Positions 42,716 to 52,517 of a stretch of 64,000 nt of DNA are shown piece by piece (position 1 is the stretch's first letter; the number at the start of each line of letters is the position of its first letter). Source of the stretch: Oceanihabitans gracilariae (GTDB taxonomy: Bacteria; Bacteroidota; Bacteroidia; Flavobacteriales; Flavobacteriaceae); contig NZ_JBHULM010000011.1 in assembly GCF_042684485.1 (NCBI RefSeq), positions 1,054,001 through 1,118,000 of the forward strand, in the 5' to 3' direction. Both the position numbers and the translations under genes were made by a program. The notes beneath the pieces were generated by a model. The model had not been told where the DNA came from. It made no database searches and worked only from the letters and a program-made list of their open reading frames with translations.

Positions 42716-45700
42716 ATGAAAAAAACTATTATTCTATATGTCGTTTTTTTGTCTAGTTTATTTACATATGCACAATATGAAATTGATTTAGGAGGTGTAA
42801 TTACTACTTGTAGTGGTACTTTTTTAGACTCTGGAGGAGCTTCTGGTAATTATGGTAATAATGAACATTACGAAATTACTTTTTGTCCAGATACTCCAGG
42901 TACTTATATCCAATTTGATTTTTCTTATTTAGACATAGAAAGCTTTTTTGAGTCTTTATCTTTTTATGAAGGAACTGGTACTGGAGGGACTTTTATTGGT
43001 TCTTTTGATGATTTAGATGATATACAGCCTTGTTCTGGTGGATTTATGGCATCCAGTCATTCTTCAGGATGTATAACGGTTGCTTTTGATTCTGATAGTT
43101 CTTTTAATTATTCGGGTTGGGAAGCAGATATTTCTTGTGTTTCAACACCTGGAGGTGACACCGGAAACTCAGGTATTCCTGATAATTCGGTTTGTTCTGG
43201 AGCAGGGCCCTTTTGCGCAGATGCAGGAGTGTTAGAGTTTCCTAATACTTCAGATGGTGATTGTGTTCCAGATGCTCCTTATGCAGTTGTTGATAATAGT
43301 TGTTTGCTTTCTGCGCCAAACCCAGCGTGGTATTATGTTGAAATAGGTGTTTCTGGCGAAATAGTTATAGAAATTGAACAAACTACAGGTCCAGGTGGTA
43401 CTGGTGCAGGATTAGATGTAGATTATGTGGTTTGGGGACCTTTTACAGATCCTGCTTCTGCTTGTGTTGATTTTGCTTCTGGAGATTGTTATGGCGATCA
43501 TAATTGTTATGGAACTGTTGTGGATTGTAGTTACAGTATAGCTGCAGTAGAAACAGCAACCATACCAAATGCTGTTGTTGGAGAGTTTTATATGTTTCTT
43601 GTTACAAATTATAATGGGGATTCAGGTTATATTACTTTATCCCAAACCAATCAAGGTAATTCTGGTGCAGGATCTACAGATTGTTGTCCATCAATTATGG
43701 GTACAGATCCTTCTAGTTGTGGTTCTTCTGATGGTGAAATTGAAATATCATTGTTGTTGCCAAATACTTCGTATGTAATTACTTATAATGATCCAGCTCC
43801 TCAGTCAATAAATATAATAAGTAATGCGCTTGGTGAAATTCATATTACTAATCTAAGTGCTGGGTCATATACTAATATAGATACAGGAACGCCAGGTTGT
43901 ACTCCTAGAGATTTAGTTTTAAATTCTTCAGGAACTGAAATAATTCCAGCTTTCACGCAAGTTCCAGACATATGTTCAGGCGATACATTAGCTGCCTTAC
44001 CAACTACTTCAGACAATGGAATAAACGGAACGTGGAGTCCAGCGTTAGATAATACAACAACGACGACATATACTTTTACTCCAGATGCAGGAGAATGTGC
44101 GAGTACACAAACCATGACGATAACGGTAAATCTAGAGATTGTACCAGCTTTCACGCAAGTTCCAGATATTTGTTCAGGCGATACATTGGCAGCATTACCA
44201 ACAACATCTAATAACGGAATAAATGGAACATGGAATCCAGCGTTAGATAATACAATAACGACGACGTATACTTTTACTCCAGATGCAGGCGAATGTGCAA
44301 GTACACAAACCATGACAATAACAGTAAATCCTGAGGTTGTACCAACTTTCACGCAAGTTCCAGATATCTGTTCAGGAGATGCATTAGCTGCCTTACCAAC
44401 TACTTCGGACAATGGAATAAATGGAACATGGAGTCCAGCATTAGATAATACAACAACGACGGCGTATACTTTTACACCAGATGCAGGTGAATGTGCAACT
44501 GCGCAAACCATGACAATAACAGTAAACCCAGAGATTGTACCAGCTTTTACACAAGTTCCGGATATTTGTTCAGGTGAAACATTAGCTGCCTTACCAACAA
44601 CATCTAATAACGGAATAGATGGAACATGGAGTCCAGCGTTAGATAATACAACAACGACAACCTATACTTTTACTCCAGATGCTGGCGAATGTGCAAGTGC
44701 GCAAGCCATGACGATAACAGTAAATCCTGAGATTGTACCAACTTTCACGCAAGTTCCAGATATTTGTTCAGGTGATACATTGGCAGCATTACCAACAACT
44801 TCAGGCAATGGAATAAATGGAACGTGGAGTCCAGCGTTAGATAATACAACAACTACGACATATACTTTTACACCAGATGCAGGTGAATGTGCAAGTACGC
44901 AAACCATGACGATAACAGTAAATCCAGAGGTTGTACCAACTTTCATGCAAGTTCCAGAAATCTGTTCAGGAGATACATTAGCTGCCTTACCAACTACTTC
45001 AGACAATGGAATAAACGGAACATGGAGTCCAGCATTGGATAATACAACAACGACAACCTATACTTTTACACCAGATGCAGGTGAATGTGCAAGTACGCAA
45101 ACCATGACGATAACAGTAAATCCAGAGGTTGTACCAACTTTCATGCAAGTTCCAGATATTTGTTCAGGTGAAACATTAGCTCCCTTGCCAACCACTTCGG
45201 ACAATGGAATAAATGGAACATGGAGTCCATCGCTAGATAATACAACAACGACAACCTATACTTTTACACCAAATGCAGGCGAGTGTGCGAGTACGCAAAC
45301 CATGACGATAACAGTAAATCCGGAGATTGTACCAACTTTCACGCAAGTTCCAGATATTTGTTCAGGAGATACAATAGCTCCCTTACCAACCACTTCGGAC
45401 AATGGAATAAGTGGAACGTGGAGTCCAGCGTTGGATAATACAACAACGACGACGTATACTTTTACTCCAGATGTAGGAGAGTGTGCGAGTACACAAACCA
45501 TGACGATAACAGTAAATCCTGAGGTTGTACCAACTTTCACGCAAGTTCCAGACATATGTTCAGGCGATACAATAGCTGCCTTACCAACTACTTCAGGCAA
45601 TGGGATAAATGGAACGTGGAGTCCTGCGTTAGATAATACAGCAACGACGACGTATACTTTTACACCAGATGTAGGAGAATGTGCAACTGCACAAACCATG

Positions 45701-48700
45701 ACGATAACGGTAAATCCAGAAGTTGTACCAACTTTTACGCAAGTTTCAGATATTTGTTCAGGCGATACATTAGTTGCGTTACCAACCATTTCAGATAATG
45801 GGATAAGCGGAACGTGGAGTCCAGCGTTAGATAATACAACAACGACAACCTATACTTTTACTCCAGATGCTGGCGAATGTGCAAGTGCGCAAGCCATGAC
45901 TATAACAGTAAATCCTGAGATTGTACCAACTTTCACGCAAGTTCCAGATATTTGTTCAGGTGATACATTGGCAGCATTACCAACAACTTCAGGCAATGGA
46001 ATAAATGGAACATGGAGTCCAGCGTTAGATAATACAACAACCACGACCTATACTTTTACACCAGATGCAGGTGAATGTGCAACTACACAAACCATGACGA
46101 TAACAGTAAACCCAGAGGTTGTACCAACTTTTACGCAAGTTCCAGATATTTGTTCAGGCGATACATTGGCGGCATTACCAACCACTTCAGACAATGGAAT
46201 AAATGGAACATGGAGTCCTGCGTTAGATAATACAGCAACGACGACCTATACTTTTACTCCAGATGCAGGCGAGTGTGCAACTACGCAAACCATGACGATA
46301 ACAGTAAATCCAGAGGTTGTACCAGTTTTTACACAAGTTCCAGATATTTGTTCAGGTGATACATTAGTTGCGTTACCAATCACTTCAGACAATGGAATAA
46401 ATGGAACGTGGAGTCCAGCGTTAGATAATACAACGACGACGATGTATACTTTTACACCAGATGTAGGAGAATGTGCGAGTACACAAACCATGACGATAAC
46501 AGTGAATTCAGAGGTTATACCAGCTTTCACGCAAGTTCCAGATATTTGTTCAGGAGATACATTGGCAGTGTTACCAACTACTTCAGACAATGGAATAAAT
46601 GGAACGTGGAGTCCAGCATTAGATAATACAACAACGACAACCTATACTTTTACTCCAAATGCAGGAGAATGTGCGAGTACACAAACCATGACGATAACAG
46701 TAAATCCTGAGGTTGTACCAACTTTCACGCAAGTTCCAGACATATGTTCAGGCGATACGTTAGCTGCGTTACCAACTACTTCTAATAACGGAATAAATGG
46801 AACATGGAGCCCTGTATTAGATAATACAACAACGACAACCTATACCTTTACTCCAGATGCAGGAGAATGTGCGAGTACACAAACCATGACAATAACGGTA
46901 AATCCAGCGGTTGTACCAACTTTTACGCAAGTTCCAGACATTTGTTCAGGTGATACATTGACAGCATTGCCAGCTACTTCAGGCAATGGAATAAATGGAA
47001 CATGGAGTCCAGCGTTAGATAATACAACAACCACGACCTATACTTTTACACCAGATGCAGGTGAATGTGCAACTACACAAACCATGACGATAACAGTAAA
47101 CCCAGAGGTTGTACCAACTTTTACGCAAGTTCCAGATATTTGTTCAGGCGATACATTGGCGGCATTACCAACCACTTCAGACAATGGAATAAATGGAACA
47201 TGGAGTCCTGCATTAGATAATACAGCAACGACGACCTATACTTTTACTCCAGATGCAGGCGAGTGTGCAACTACACAAACCATGACGATAACGGTAAATT
47301 CAGTAGTAACTCCTAATTTCACACAAGTAGCAGAAATTTGTTCAGGCGATACATTGGCTGCGTTACCAACAACATCTAATAACGGAATAAATGGAACATG
47401 GAGTCCTGCGTTAAATAATACAGCAACGACGACGTATACTTTTACTCCAGATGCAGGCGAGTGTGCAACTGCACAAACCATGACGATAACAGTGCATCCA
47501 GAAATAACTCCTACTTTTACACAAGTAGCAGCAATATGTTCAGGAGATGCATTGACAGCGTTACCAACAACATCTAATAATGGAATAAATGGAACGTGGA
47601 GTCCATCTCTAGATAATACAACAACTACAACCTATACCTTTACTCCAGAGGCAGGTGTTTGCGCAAGTGAGCAAACTATGACGATAACTGTAAACCCACA
47701 GGTTGTTCCAGCTTTTACACAAGTAGCAGAAATATGTTATGGAGATACGCTGACTGCATTGCCAACAACTTCAAACAATGGAATAGATGGAACGTGGAAT
47801 CCAGCATTAGATAATACAACAACGACAACCTATACCTTTACTCCAGATGCAGGCGAGTGTGCGAGTACGCAAACCATGACGATAACAGTAAATCCAGAGA
47901 TTGTACCAACTTTCACGCAAGTTCCAAGTATTTGTTCAGGTGATACATTGACAGCATTGCCAACAACTTCAGACAATGGAATAAGTGGAACATGGAGTCC
48001 AGCATTAGATAATACGACAACGACGACCTATACTTTTACTCCAGATGCAGGTGAATGTGCAACTACACAAACCATGACGATAACAGTAAATCCGGAGATT
48101 GTACCAACTTTCACGCAAGTTCCAGATATTTGTTCAGGTGATACATTGACAGCATTACCAACAACTTCAGACAATGGAATAAATGGAACGTGGAGTCCAG
48201 CATTAGATAATACGACAACGACAACCTATACTTTTACTCCAAATGCAGGCGAGTGTGCGAGTACGCAAACCATGACGATAACGGTAAATTCGGAGGTTGT
48301 ACCAACTTTTACGCAAGTTCCAGAAATCTGTTCAGGCGATACATTGGCAGCATTACCAACAACATCTAATAACGGAATAAATGGAACATGGAGTCCAGCG
48401 TTAGATAATACAACAACGACGACGTATACTTTTACACCAAATGCAGGAGAATGTGCAACTACACAAACGATGACTATAGCAGTTGGTCATGTGGTTCCAA
48501 CTTTCACACAAGTTCCAGATATTTGTTCAGGTGATACATTGACAGCATTGCCAGCTACTTCGGGTAATGGAATAAGCGGAACATGGAGTCCAATGCTAGA
48601 TAATACAACAACGACGACGTATACTTTTACTCCAGATGCTGGCGAATGTGCAAGTACGCAAACCATGACGATAACAGTAAATCCGGAGATTGTACCAACT

Positions 48701-51244
48701 TTCACGCAAGTTCCAGAAATCTGTTCAGGAGATACATTGGCAGCATTGCCAACAACATCTAATAACGGAATAAATGGAGCATGGAGTCCAGCGTTAGATA
48801 ATACAACAACGACGACGTATACTTTTATGCCAAATGCAGGTGAATGTGCAACTACACAAACTATGACTATAGCAGTTGGTCATGTCGTTCCAACTTTCAC
48901 GCAAGTTCCAGGTATCTGTTCAGGCGATACATTGGTGGCATTACCAACAACTTCAGATAATGGAATAAATGGAACGTGGAGTCCAGTGTTAGATAATACA
49001 ACAACGACGACATATACTTTTACTCCAGATGCAGGCGAGTGTGCGAGTACACAAACTATGACGATAACGGTAAATCCAGAGGTTGTACCAACTTTCACGC
49101 AAGTTCTAGACATATGTTCAGGAGATACATTGACAGCATTACCAACAACTTCAGACAATGGAATAAACGGAACGTGGAGTCCAGCATTAGATAATACAAC
49201 AACGACAACCTATACCTTTACTCCAGATGCAGGCGAGTGTGCGAGTACGCAAACCATGACGATAACAGTAAATCCAGAGATTGTACCAACTTTCACGCAA
49301 GTTCCAGATATTTGTTCAGGCGATACATTGCCTGCGTTACCAACAATTTCAGACAATGGAATAAATGGATCATGGAGTCCAGCATTAGATAATACAATAA
49401 CGACAACCTATACCTTTACTCCAGATGCAGGAGAATGTGCGAGTACACAAACCATGACAATAACGGTAAATCCAGCGGTTGTACCAGCTTTCACGCAAGT
49501 TCCAGGCATTTGTTCAGGCGATACATTAGTTGCCTTGCCAACTACTTCGGACAATGGAATAAACGGAACATGGAGTCCAGTATTGGATAATACAACAACT
49601 ACGACGTATACTTTTACTCCAAATGCTGGCGAGTGTGCAAGTACGCAAACCATGACGATAACAGTAAATACAGAGGTTGTACCAACTTTTACGCAAGTTC
49701 CAGATATTTGTTCAGGAGATACATTAGCTCCTTTACCAGCTACTTCAGACAATGGTATAAATGGAACGTGGAGTCCGGCATTAGATAATACAACAACGAC
49801 GGCGTATACTTTTACGCCAGATGCAGGTGAATGTGCAACTACGCAAACCATGACGATAATGGTAAATTCAGTAGTAACTCCTAGTTTCACGCAAGTAGCA
49901 GAAATCTGTTCAGGAGATACATTGGCTGCGTTACCAACAACTTCAGATAATGGAATAAATGGAACGTGGAGTCCTGTGTTAAATAATACAGCAACGACGA
50001 CGTATACTTTTACTCCAGATGCAGGCGAGTGTGCAACTGCACAAACCATGACGATAACAGTGCATCCAGAAATAACTCCTACTTTTACACAAGTAGTAGC
50101 AATATGTTCAGGAGATACATTGACAGCGTTACCAACAACATCTAATAATGGAATAAATGGAACGTGGAGTCCAGCTCTAGATAATACAACAACTACAACC
50201 TATACCTTTACCCCAGAGGCAGGTGTTTGCGCAAGTGAGCAAACTATGACGATAACTGTAAACCCACAGGTTGTTCCAGCTTTTACACAAGTAGCAGAAA
50301 TATGTTATGGAGATACGTTGACTGCATTGCCAACAACTTCAAACAATGGAATAGATGGAACGTGGAGTCCAGCATTAGATAATACAATGACTACTACTTA
50401 TACGTTTACGCCAAATGCAGGTATTTGTGCAACTACACAGACCATGACAATTGCAGTGAATTCTTTGCCTGTTTTAAATTTAGATGATAGCTATGTTTTG
50501 TGCATGGATGGAGCAAATGTTATAGATCCTCCTGTGATTACTACAGGTTTAGATGAATTGAATTATAGTTACGAGTGGTTTTTAGATGGCGTTTTAATAA
50601 TTGGAGAAACAGGAAGTAGTTTGGTTCCTGTTCAAGCAGGAGTTTATAGTGTGGTAGTTACTAATGTAATGACAGGTTGTTCTACTGTTGTTGGAGATGT
50701 AGATACTATAACGGTTGTTATTGAAAGTGGTTCTCCTTTGTTAGAGGTGCATACAATAACTCCAGATTTTGCAAATACACATACTATAGAAGCTATAGCA
50801 ACAGGAGGAGGTGATTATGAGTTTAGTCTAGATAATGGTTCTTGGGTAAATAATTTACCAGATGCTAATAGTTATATTTTTACAGATGTTTCCCCTGGTG
50901 TGCATACTGTTGAAGTTAGAGATATAAACGGTTGTGGAGATGATCAAAAAGAGATTTTAGTGTTAGATTATCCATTGTTTTTTACCCCAAATAATGATGG
51001 TTATAATGATACTTGGCAAATTTTAGGTTTAGGAAATCAGCCAGATGCTAAAATCTACATTTTTGATAGATATGGTAAGTTGTTAAAGCAATTAAGTCCT
51101 ACGAGTCTTGGTTGGGACGGAACGTTTAATGGGCAGCCTATGCCAGCAAGTGACTATTGGTTCTTGTTACAATATAGAGGTGTAAACGATTTGGTAGGAG
51201 CGAGTAGAAAAGAGTTTAAAGCACACTTTAGTTTGAAAAGGTAG
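42716..51244 (+). CDS. giant T9SS type B surface protein with 33 tandem repeats
   Basis: 2842 residues. Signal peptide (1-20, ending TYAQ); a CUB-like domain (about 21-143, with paired Cys and CITVAFDSDSSFNYSGWEADISC-type end); a second Cys-rich domain (about 160-310, AWYYVEIGVSGEIVIEIEQ and DVDYVVWGPF); then 33 tandem units of 64-66 residues (409-2582), each with FTQVP, ICSGDTL, LPTTS, GTW.PALDNT, YTFTP.AGEC and TMTITVNP; then two Ig-like regions and a C-terminal gliding-motility-associated type B sorting domain (about 2755-2842: FFTPNNDGYNDTW, KIYIFDRYGK, GWDGTFNG, DYWFLLQY). It should be exported by the type IX system and stay on or be released from the cell surface. An adhesin role is inferred from layout. 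The Cys in each repeat (two per unit) may form disulphides. Confidence 0.93.
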   Translation: MKKTIILYVVFLSSLFTYAQYEIDLGGVITTCSGTFLDSGGASGNYGNNEHYEITFCPDTPGTYIQFDFSYLDIESFFESLSFYEGTGTGGTFIGSFDDLDDIQPCSGGFMASSHSSGCITVAFDSDSSFNYSGWEADISCVSTPGGDTGNSGIPDNSVCSGAGPFCADAGVLEFPNTSDGDCVPDAPYAVVDNSCLLSAPNPAWYYVEIGVSGEIVIEIEQTTGPGGTGAGLDVDYVVWGPFTDPASACVDFASGDCYGDHNCYGTVVDCSYSIAAVETATIPNAVVGEFYMFLVTNYNGDSGYITLSQTNQGNSGAGSTDCCPSIMGTDPSSCGSSDGEIEISLLLPNTSYVITYNDPAPQSINIISNALGEIHITNLSAGSYTNIDTGTPGCTPRDLVLNSSGTEIIPAFTQVPDICSGDTLAALPTTSDNGINGTWSPALDNTTTTTYTFTPDAGECASTQTMTITVNLEIVPAFTQVPDICSGDTLAALPTTSNNGINGTWNPALDNTITTTYTFTPDAGECASTQTMTITVNPEVVPTFTQVPDICSGDALAALPTTSDNGINGTWSPALDNTTTTAYTFTPDAGECATAQTMTITVNPEIVPAFTQVPDICSGETLAALPTTSNNGIDGTWSPALDNTTTTTYTFTPDAGECASAQAMTITVNPEIVPTFTQVPDICSGDTLAALPTTSGNGINGTWSPALDNTTTTTYTFTPDAGECASTQTMTITVNPEVVPTFMQVPEICSGDTLAALPTTSDNGINGTWSPALDNTTTTTYTFTPDAGECASTQTMTITVNPEVVPTFMQVPDICSGETLAPLPTTSDNGINGTWSPSLDNTTTTTYTFTPNAGECASTQTMTITVNPEIVPTFTQVPDICSGDTIAPLPTTSDNGISGTWSPALDNTTTTTYTFTPDVGECASTQTMTITVNPEVVPTFTQVPDICSGDTIAALPTTSGNGINGTWSPALDNTATTTYTFTPDVGECATAQTMTITVNPEVVPTFTQVSDICSGDTLVALPTISDNGISGTWSPALDNTTTTTYTFTPDAGECASAQAMTITVNPEIVPTFTQVPDICSGDTLAALPTTSGNGINGTWSPALDNTTTTTYTFTPDAGECATTQTMTITVNPEVVPTFTQVPDICSGDTLAALPTTSDNGINGTWSPALDNTATTTYTFTPDAGECATTQTMTITVNPEVVPVFTQVPDICSGDTLVALPITSDNGINGTWSPALDNTTTTMYTFTPDVGECASTQTMTITVNSEVIPAFTQVPDICSGDTLAVLPTTSDNGINGTWSPALDNTTTTTYTFTPNAGECASTQTMTITVNPEVVPTFTQVPDICSGDTLAALPTTSNNGINGTWSPVLDNTTTTTYTFTPDAGECASTQTMTITVNPAVVPTFTQVPDICSGDTLTALPATSGNGINGTWSPALDNTTTTTYTFTPDAGECATTQTMTITVNPEVVPTFTQVPDICSGDTLAALPTTSDNGINGTWSPALDNTATTTYTFTPDAGECATTQTMTITVNSVVTPNFTQVAEICSGDTLAALPTTSNNGINGTWSPALNNTATTTYTFTPDAGECATAQTMTITVHPEITPTFTQVAAICSGDALTALPTTSNNGINGTWSPSLDNTTTTTYTFTPEAGVCASEQTMTITVNPQVVPAFTQVAEICYGDTLTALPTTSNNGIDGTWNPALDNTTTTTYTFTPDAGECASTQTMTITVNPEIVPTFTQVPSICSGDTLTALPTTSDNGISGTWSPALDNTTTTTYTFTPDAGECATTQTMTITVNPEIVPTFTQVPDICSGDTLTALPTTSDNGINGTWSPALDNTTTTTYTFTPNAGECASTQTMTITVNSEVVPTFTQVPEICSGDTLAALPTTSNNGINGTWSPALDNTTTTTYTFTPNAGECATTQTMTIAVGHVVPTFTQVPDICSGDTLTALPATSGNGISGTWSPMLDNTTTTTYTFTPDAGECASTQTMTITVNPEIVPTFTQVPEICSGDTLAALPTTSNNGINGAWSPALDNTTTTTYTFMPNAGECATTQTMTIAVGHVVPTFTQVPGICSGDTLVALPTTSDNGINGTWSPVLDNTTTTTYTFTPDAGECASTQTMTITVNPEVVPTFTQVLDICSGDTLTALPTTSDNGINGTWSPALDNTTTTTYTFTPDAGECASTQTMTITVNPEIVPTFTQVPDICSGDTLPALPTISDNGINGSWSPALDNTITTTYTFTPDAGECASTQTMTITVNPAVVPAFTQVPGICSGDTLVALPTTSDNGINGTWSPVLDNTTTTTYTFTPNAGECASTQTMTITVNTEVVPTFTQVPDICSGDTLAPLPATSDNGINGTWSPALDNTTTTAYTFTPDAGECATTQTMTIMVNSVVTPSFTQVAEICSGDTLAALPTTSDNGINGTWSPVLNNTATTTYTFTPDAGECATAQTMTITVHPEITPTFTQVVAICSGDTLTALPTTSNNGINGTWSPALDNTTTTTYTFTPEAGVCASEQTMTITVNPQVVPAFTQVAEICYGDTLTALPTTSNNGIDGTWSPALDNTMTTTYTFTPNAGICATTQTMTIAVNSLPVLNLDDSYVLCMDGANVIDPPVITTGLDELNYSYEWFLDGVLIIGETGSSLVPVQAGVYSVVVTNVMTGCSTVVGDVDTITVVIESGSPLLEVHTITPDFANTHTIEAIATGGGDYEFSLDNGSWVNNLPDANSYIFTDVSPGVHTVEVRDINGCGDDQKEILVLDYPLFFTPNNDGYNDTWQILGLGNQPDAKIYIFDRYGKLLKQLSPTSLGWDGTFNGQPMPASDYWFLLQYRGVNDLVGASRKEFKAHFSLKR
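43940..50461 (+). repeat. 33-unit, 198-bp tandem repeat array inside the giant protein gene
   Basis: Counted unit by unit: 30 units of 198 bp, two of 195 bp (units 23 and 25, ending VGH rather than NPE), and a final 64-codon unit. All keep frame. Units 18-20 and 31-33 share rare variants (VAEIC, HPE, EAGVCASEQ, ICYGD), offset by exactly 2568 bp. Confidence 0.95.
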
Positions 51245-51327
51245 GTAATTGGAGTGTGTGTTTAAGTTATTAAAACATTATGTGAAAAAGCGAGTAATAC
51301 TGCTTGTTGTTTGTGTTTAATAGTTGT

Positions 51328-52461
51328 TTAGCTGTATTTTATTTTTCGAAGAATACGTAGGGATTCTTTAAAAAATAGATATGCTTTTTCACTGTGTTTT
51401 TTTAAATAAGGCTTTGCTTCTATGAGTTTATCTATGGCTTCGTGAAAATTGTTTAAGTAGCAAATTAGATAAGTTTCCGGAAGGTTAACTAAGTCTATTT
51501 CTTCGTTTTTATTAAGCTTTAGGTTGTTTTTAAGCTTTTCTAGTAAGGCGTTGTTAGAGTTGTAGATATGGTATAAAACTCTTTTGTTAAATTGAGGAGC
51601 TTCAAAAAGTAAATTGGTTTCAATGGTGTAGTTGGCGTTATTTTCAAAACGAATAACAGTTTCTTCTAACTTGTAATATTTTGAAGCATTATGTAATCCT
51701 AGATTAACATATTCAATAATTTTAAAACTATCCTCATTATGGTTTATAGCTACTTCGTCTAAAGTTGAAAAAAATAAACGTACTTGTTCGTTTATCATTT
51801 CAATATCTACTCTGGAATAGAAAATTTCCTTGCCAACAATTTTTTGTTTTCCAGACCAGCATAGTACAAAGTATTCTTTAAAAACCTTGTATTTGGGTTG
51901 GAAGTCTTTTTTCTTATTAAAAAAATTAAAAACGCTATCTAAGGTGTGTTGAATGTTGTTTTTAGAGTGGTTTTCTATGGCTTCAACAATTGGAGAGTTT
52001 ACATCTGTAATGTTGCTTTTAAAATTTTTAGGCATACTCATGCTGCCATCTCTAAAAAATACAGCTCCACCATAATATTTCCAGATGTTTTTTCGTAGAG
52101 AAGTTAGTTTTCCTATTCCTCTTATGGTTACTAAGCCAACTACTTTATTGTCTGGTAAATGAGGAAAAGGAATGTTTTCGTATTGAACAATTGGAGGGTT
52201 ATTTAGGTATGCGTTAATTAAATTCTGAATTTTAGAATCGTCAAAAAAATCTACACCAATAATTTTGTTGTCTTCGTCTTCAACGCCAATTACAATGTAG
52301 GAATTGTTTTTAGGATTGCTGTTAGAGAGTGCGCATACGTGTTTTAAAAACTTTGCTTTTCCTTCTTTTTGGCTAATATCTATTTTACGCTTTTTGTCAT
52401 AAAAACTGTTCTCATCGTTGTGAGCTAATAAGTTTTTAATTAAAAGGCGTTTATTAATCAT
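51328..52461 (-). CDS. AlbA_2/Schlafen-type ATP-binding domain protein
   Basis: 377 residues. Residues about 20-135 form the AlbA_2 (Schlafen AAA_4-like) putative DNA-binding domain (NENSFYDKKRKIDIS, KFLKHVCALSNSNPKNNSYIVIGVEDEDNKIIGV, LINAYLNNPPIVQYENI and VVGLVTIRGIGKLTSLRKN). The C-terminal part is not recognised. Proteins with this domain are often regulators or defence-associated; no helix-turn-helix tail is clear here. It stands alone between the giant protein and the SDR gene; no mobile element genes flank it. Confidence 0.8.
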   Translation of the reverse strand: MINKRLLIKNLLAHNDENSFYDKKRKIDISQKEGKAKFLKHVCALSNSNPKNNSYIVIGVEDEDNKIIGVDFFDDSKIQNLINAYLNNPPIVQYENIPFPHLPDNKVVGLVTIRGIGKLTSLRKNIWKYYGGAVFFRDGSMSMPKNFKSNITDVNSPIVEAIENHSKNNIQHTLDSVFNFFNKKKDFQPKYKVFKEYFVLCWSGKQKIVGKEIFYSRVDIEMINEQVRLFFSTLDEVAINHNEDSFKIIEYVNLGLHNASKYYKLEETVIRFENNANYTIETNLLFEAPQFNKRVLYHIYNSNNALLEKLKNNLKLNKNEEIDLVNLPETYLICYLNNFHEAIDKLIEAKPYLKKHSEKAYLFFKESLRILRKIKYS

Positions 52462-52477
52462 TGGTGCTTTTGTATGT

Positions 52478-52510
52478 AGACTTTGCTCGAAATTTACTCG
52501 AGCAAAGTCT
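52478..52510. terminator. strong hairpin between the SDR stop and the AlbA_2 gene
   Basis: A 13-bp stem AGACTTTGCTCGA / TCGAGCAAAGTCT with a seven-base loop lies seven bases past the SDR stop (minus strand). Its T-tract is on the plus strand, so the orientation for the SDR is not ideal; it may act without a long U run. Confidence 0.65.
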
Positions 52511-52517
52511 TTTTAGG

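Noticed and set aside
43840..50049. A series of long minus-strand open frames across the giant gene, repeating every 198 bp
   Set aside because: They are the antisense shadow of the tandem repeat: one stop-free frame in a unit is copied 33 times. No signal, start context or domain supports them.
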